DNA of 64,000 nucleotides, from NCBI RefSeq assembly GCF_000271665.2, contig NZ_CP010978.1:5316817-5380816 (forward strand), read 5' to 3'. The notes under the pieces were generated by a model that was not told where the DNA came from, did no database searches, and saw nothing but the letters and a program-made list of their open reading frames with translations. Shown piece by piece: positions 63,813 through 64,000 of this stretch; position 1 is the stretch's first letter, and each line of letters starts with the position of its first letter. Origin of the DNA: Pelosinus fermentans JBW45. Its GTDB lineage: Bacteria > Bacillota > Negativicutes > DSM-13327. Both the position numbers and the translations under genes were made by a program.

Positions 63813-63859
63813 AGTTTATCATCCCGCCATATGGAAAATAGGCCTGTTCTGGCGCCCTA

Positions 63860-63994
63860 CTACGCAGATAATTTCTTTCTGCTTCTAGCACGTCTTCTTT
63901 TAAGGACTAATTGACCACCTCTGGTTTTCATACGTTCACGGAAACCATGGGTTCTTTTTTTCCATAAGTTATTTGGTTGATAAGTACGTTTCAT
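63860..63994 (-). CDS. rpmH: 50S ribosomal protein L34
   Basis: A 44-residue, very basic protein: [44 protein letters not shown], stop TAG. Its start is 6 bases from the window end, so promoter and ribosome site are outside. rpmH marks the immediate neighbourhood of dnaA and oriC in nearly all bacteria. Confidence 0.97.
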   Translation of the reverse strand: MKRTYQPNNLWKKRTHGFRERMKTRGGQLVLKRRRARSRKKLSA

Positions 63995-64000
63995 TTATTT

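Overview
The window is a chromosomal segment of a low-GC, spore-forming, motile anaerobic Firmicute lying just to one side of the replication origin. The right end has the canonical order rpmH-rnpA-yidD-yidC-jag-mnmE-mnmG-rsmG-noc, followed by parA-parB with parS sites; dnaA and oriC should lie just past base 64000. Almost all genes are on the minus strand, reading away from that origin. The mix of two ParB-type proteins, YyaC, a LonC-type protease, [FeFe]-hydrogenase maturase HydF and clustered chemoreceptors fits Negativicutes such as Sporomusaceae (Pelosinus-like). That assignment is inference from gene content, not a database match.

Layout, left to right. (1) 1-2.6 kb is the decayed end of an integrative element at a tRNA-Gly(CCC): a frameshifted ImmA/IrrE-type gene, an intact RhuM-family gene and an integrase that has lost its core-binding domain. 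(2) 2.6-8.4 kb is signalling: a chemoreceptor gene gutted by an internal deletion, a GAF-GGDEF diguanylate cyclase behind a c-di-GMP-I riboswitch and a tiny ORF, a PAS-PucR regulator and an intact chemoreceptor. (3) 8.5-9.3 kb is an eight-tRNA array with an internal Lys-Glu-Val duplication. (4) 9.3-25.7 kb is housekeeping: purA-hprK, the rplI/gdpP/lonC/dnaB block, rpsF-ssb-rpsR, ychF, an MscS channel, a CDF transporter and a likely small SRP RNA. (5) 25.8-34.3 kb is a branched-chain amino acid ABC transporter with three tandem binding-protein genes, each (like livH) behind its own consensus promoter. (6) 34.7-42.4 kb holds an omega-amidase-like nitrilase, a membrane GGDEF protein and a three-gene glutamate synthase preceded by a ykkC subtype-2 (probably ppGpp) riboswitch. 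(7) 42.7-50.6 kb holds yyaC, small conserved genes, a bactofilin/M23 pair, hydF and parAB. (8) 50.8-55.2 kb is a SAM-I-riboswitch methionine operon: metF, a separate B12 reactivation-domain protein and a MetH lacking that domain. (9) 55.3-64 kb is an ankyrin membrane protein followed by the origin-proximal genes.

Three recognisable riboswitches tie operons to small-molecule state: c-di-GMP for a c-di-GMP enzyme, probably ppGpp for nitrogen assimilation, and SAM for methionine synthesis. The unexplained signals are the tiny ORF and structured spacer under the c-di-GMP riboswitch, an inverted pair of perfect DnaA boxes in the purA leader, a palindrome between the -35 and -10 of the purA promoter, long hairpins spanning livJ stop codons, and an unassigned 246-residue protein. 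No transposon, CRISPR array or rRNA operon was seen.
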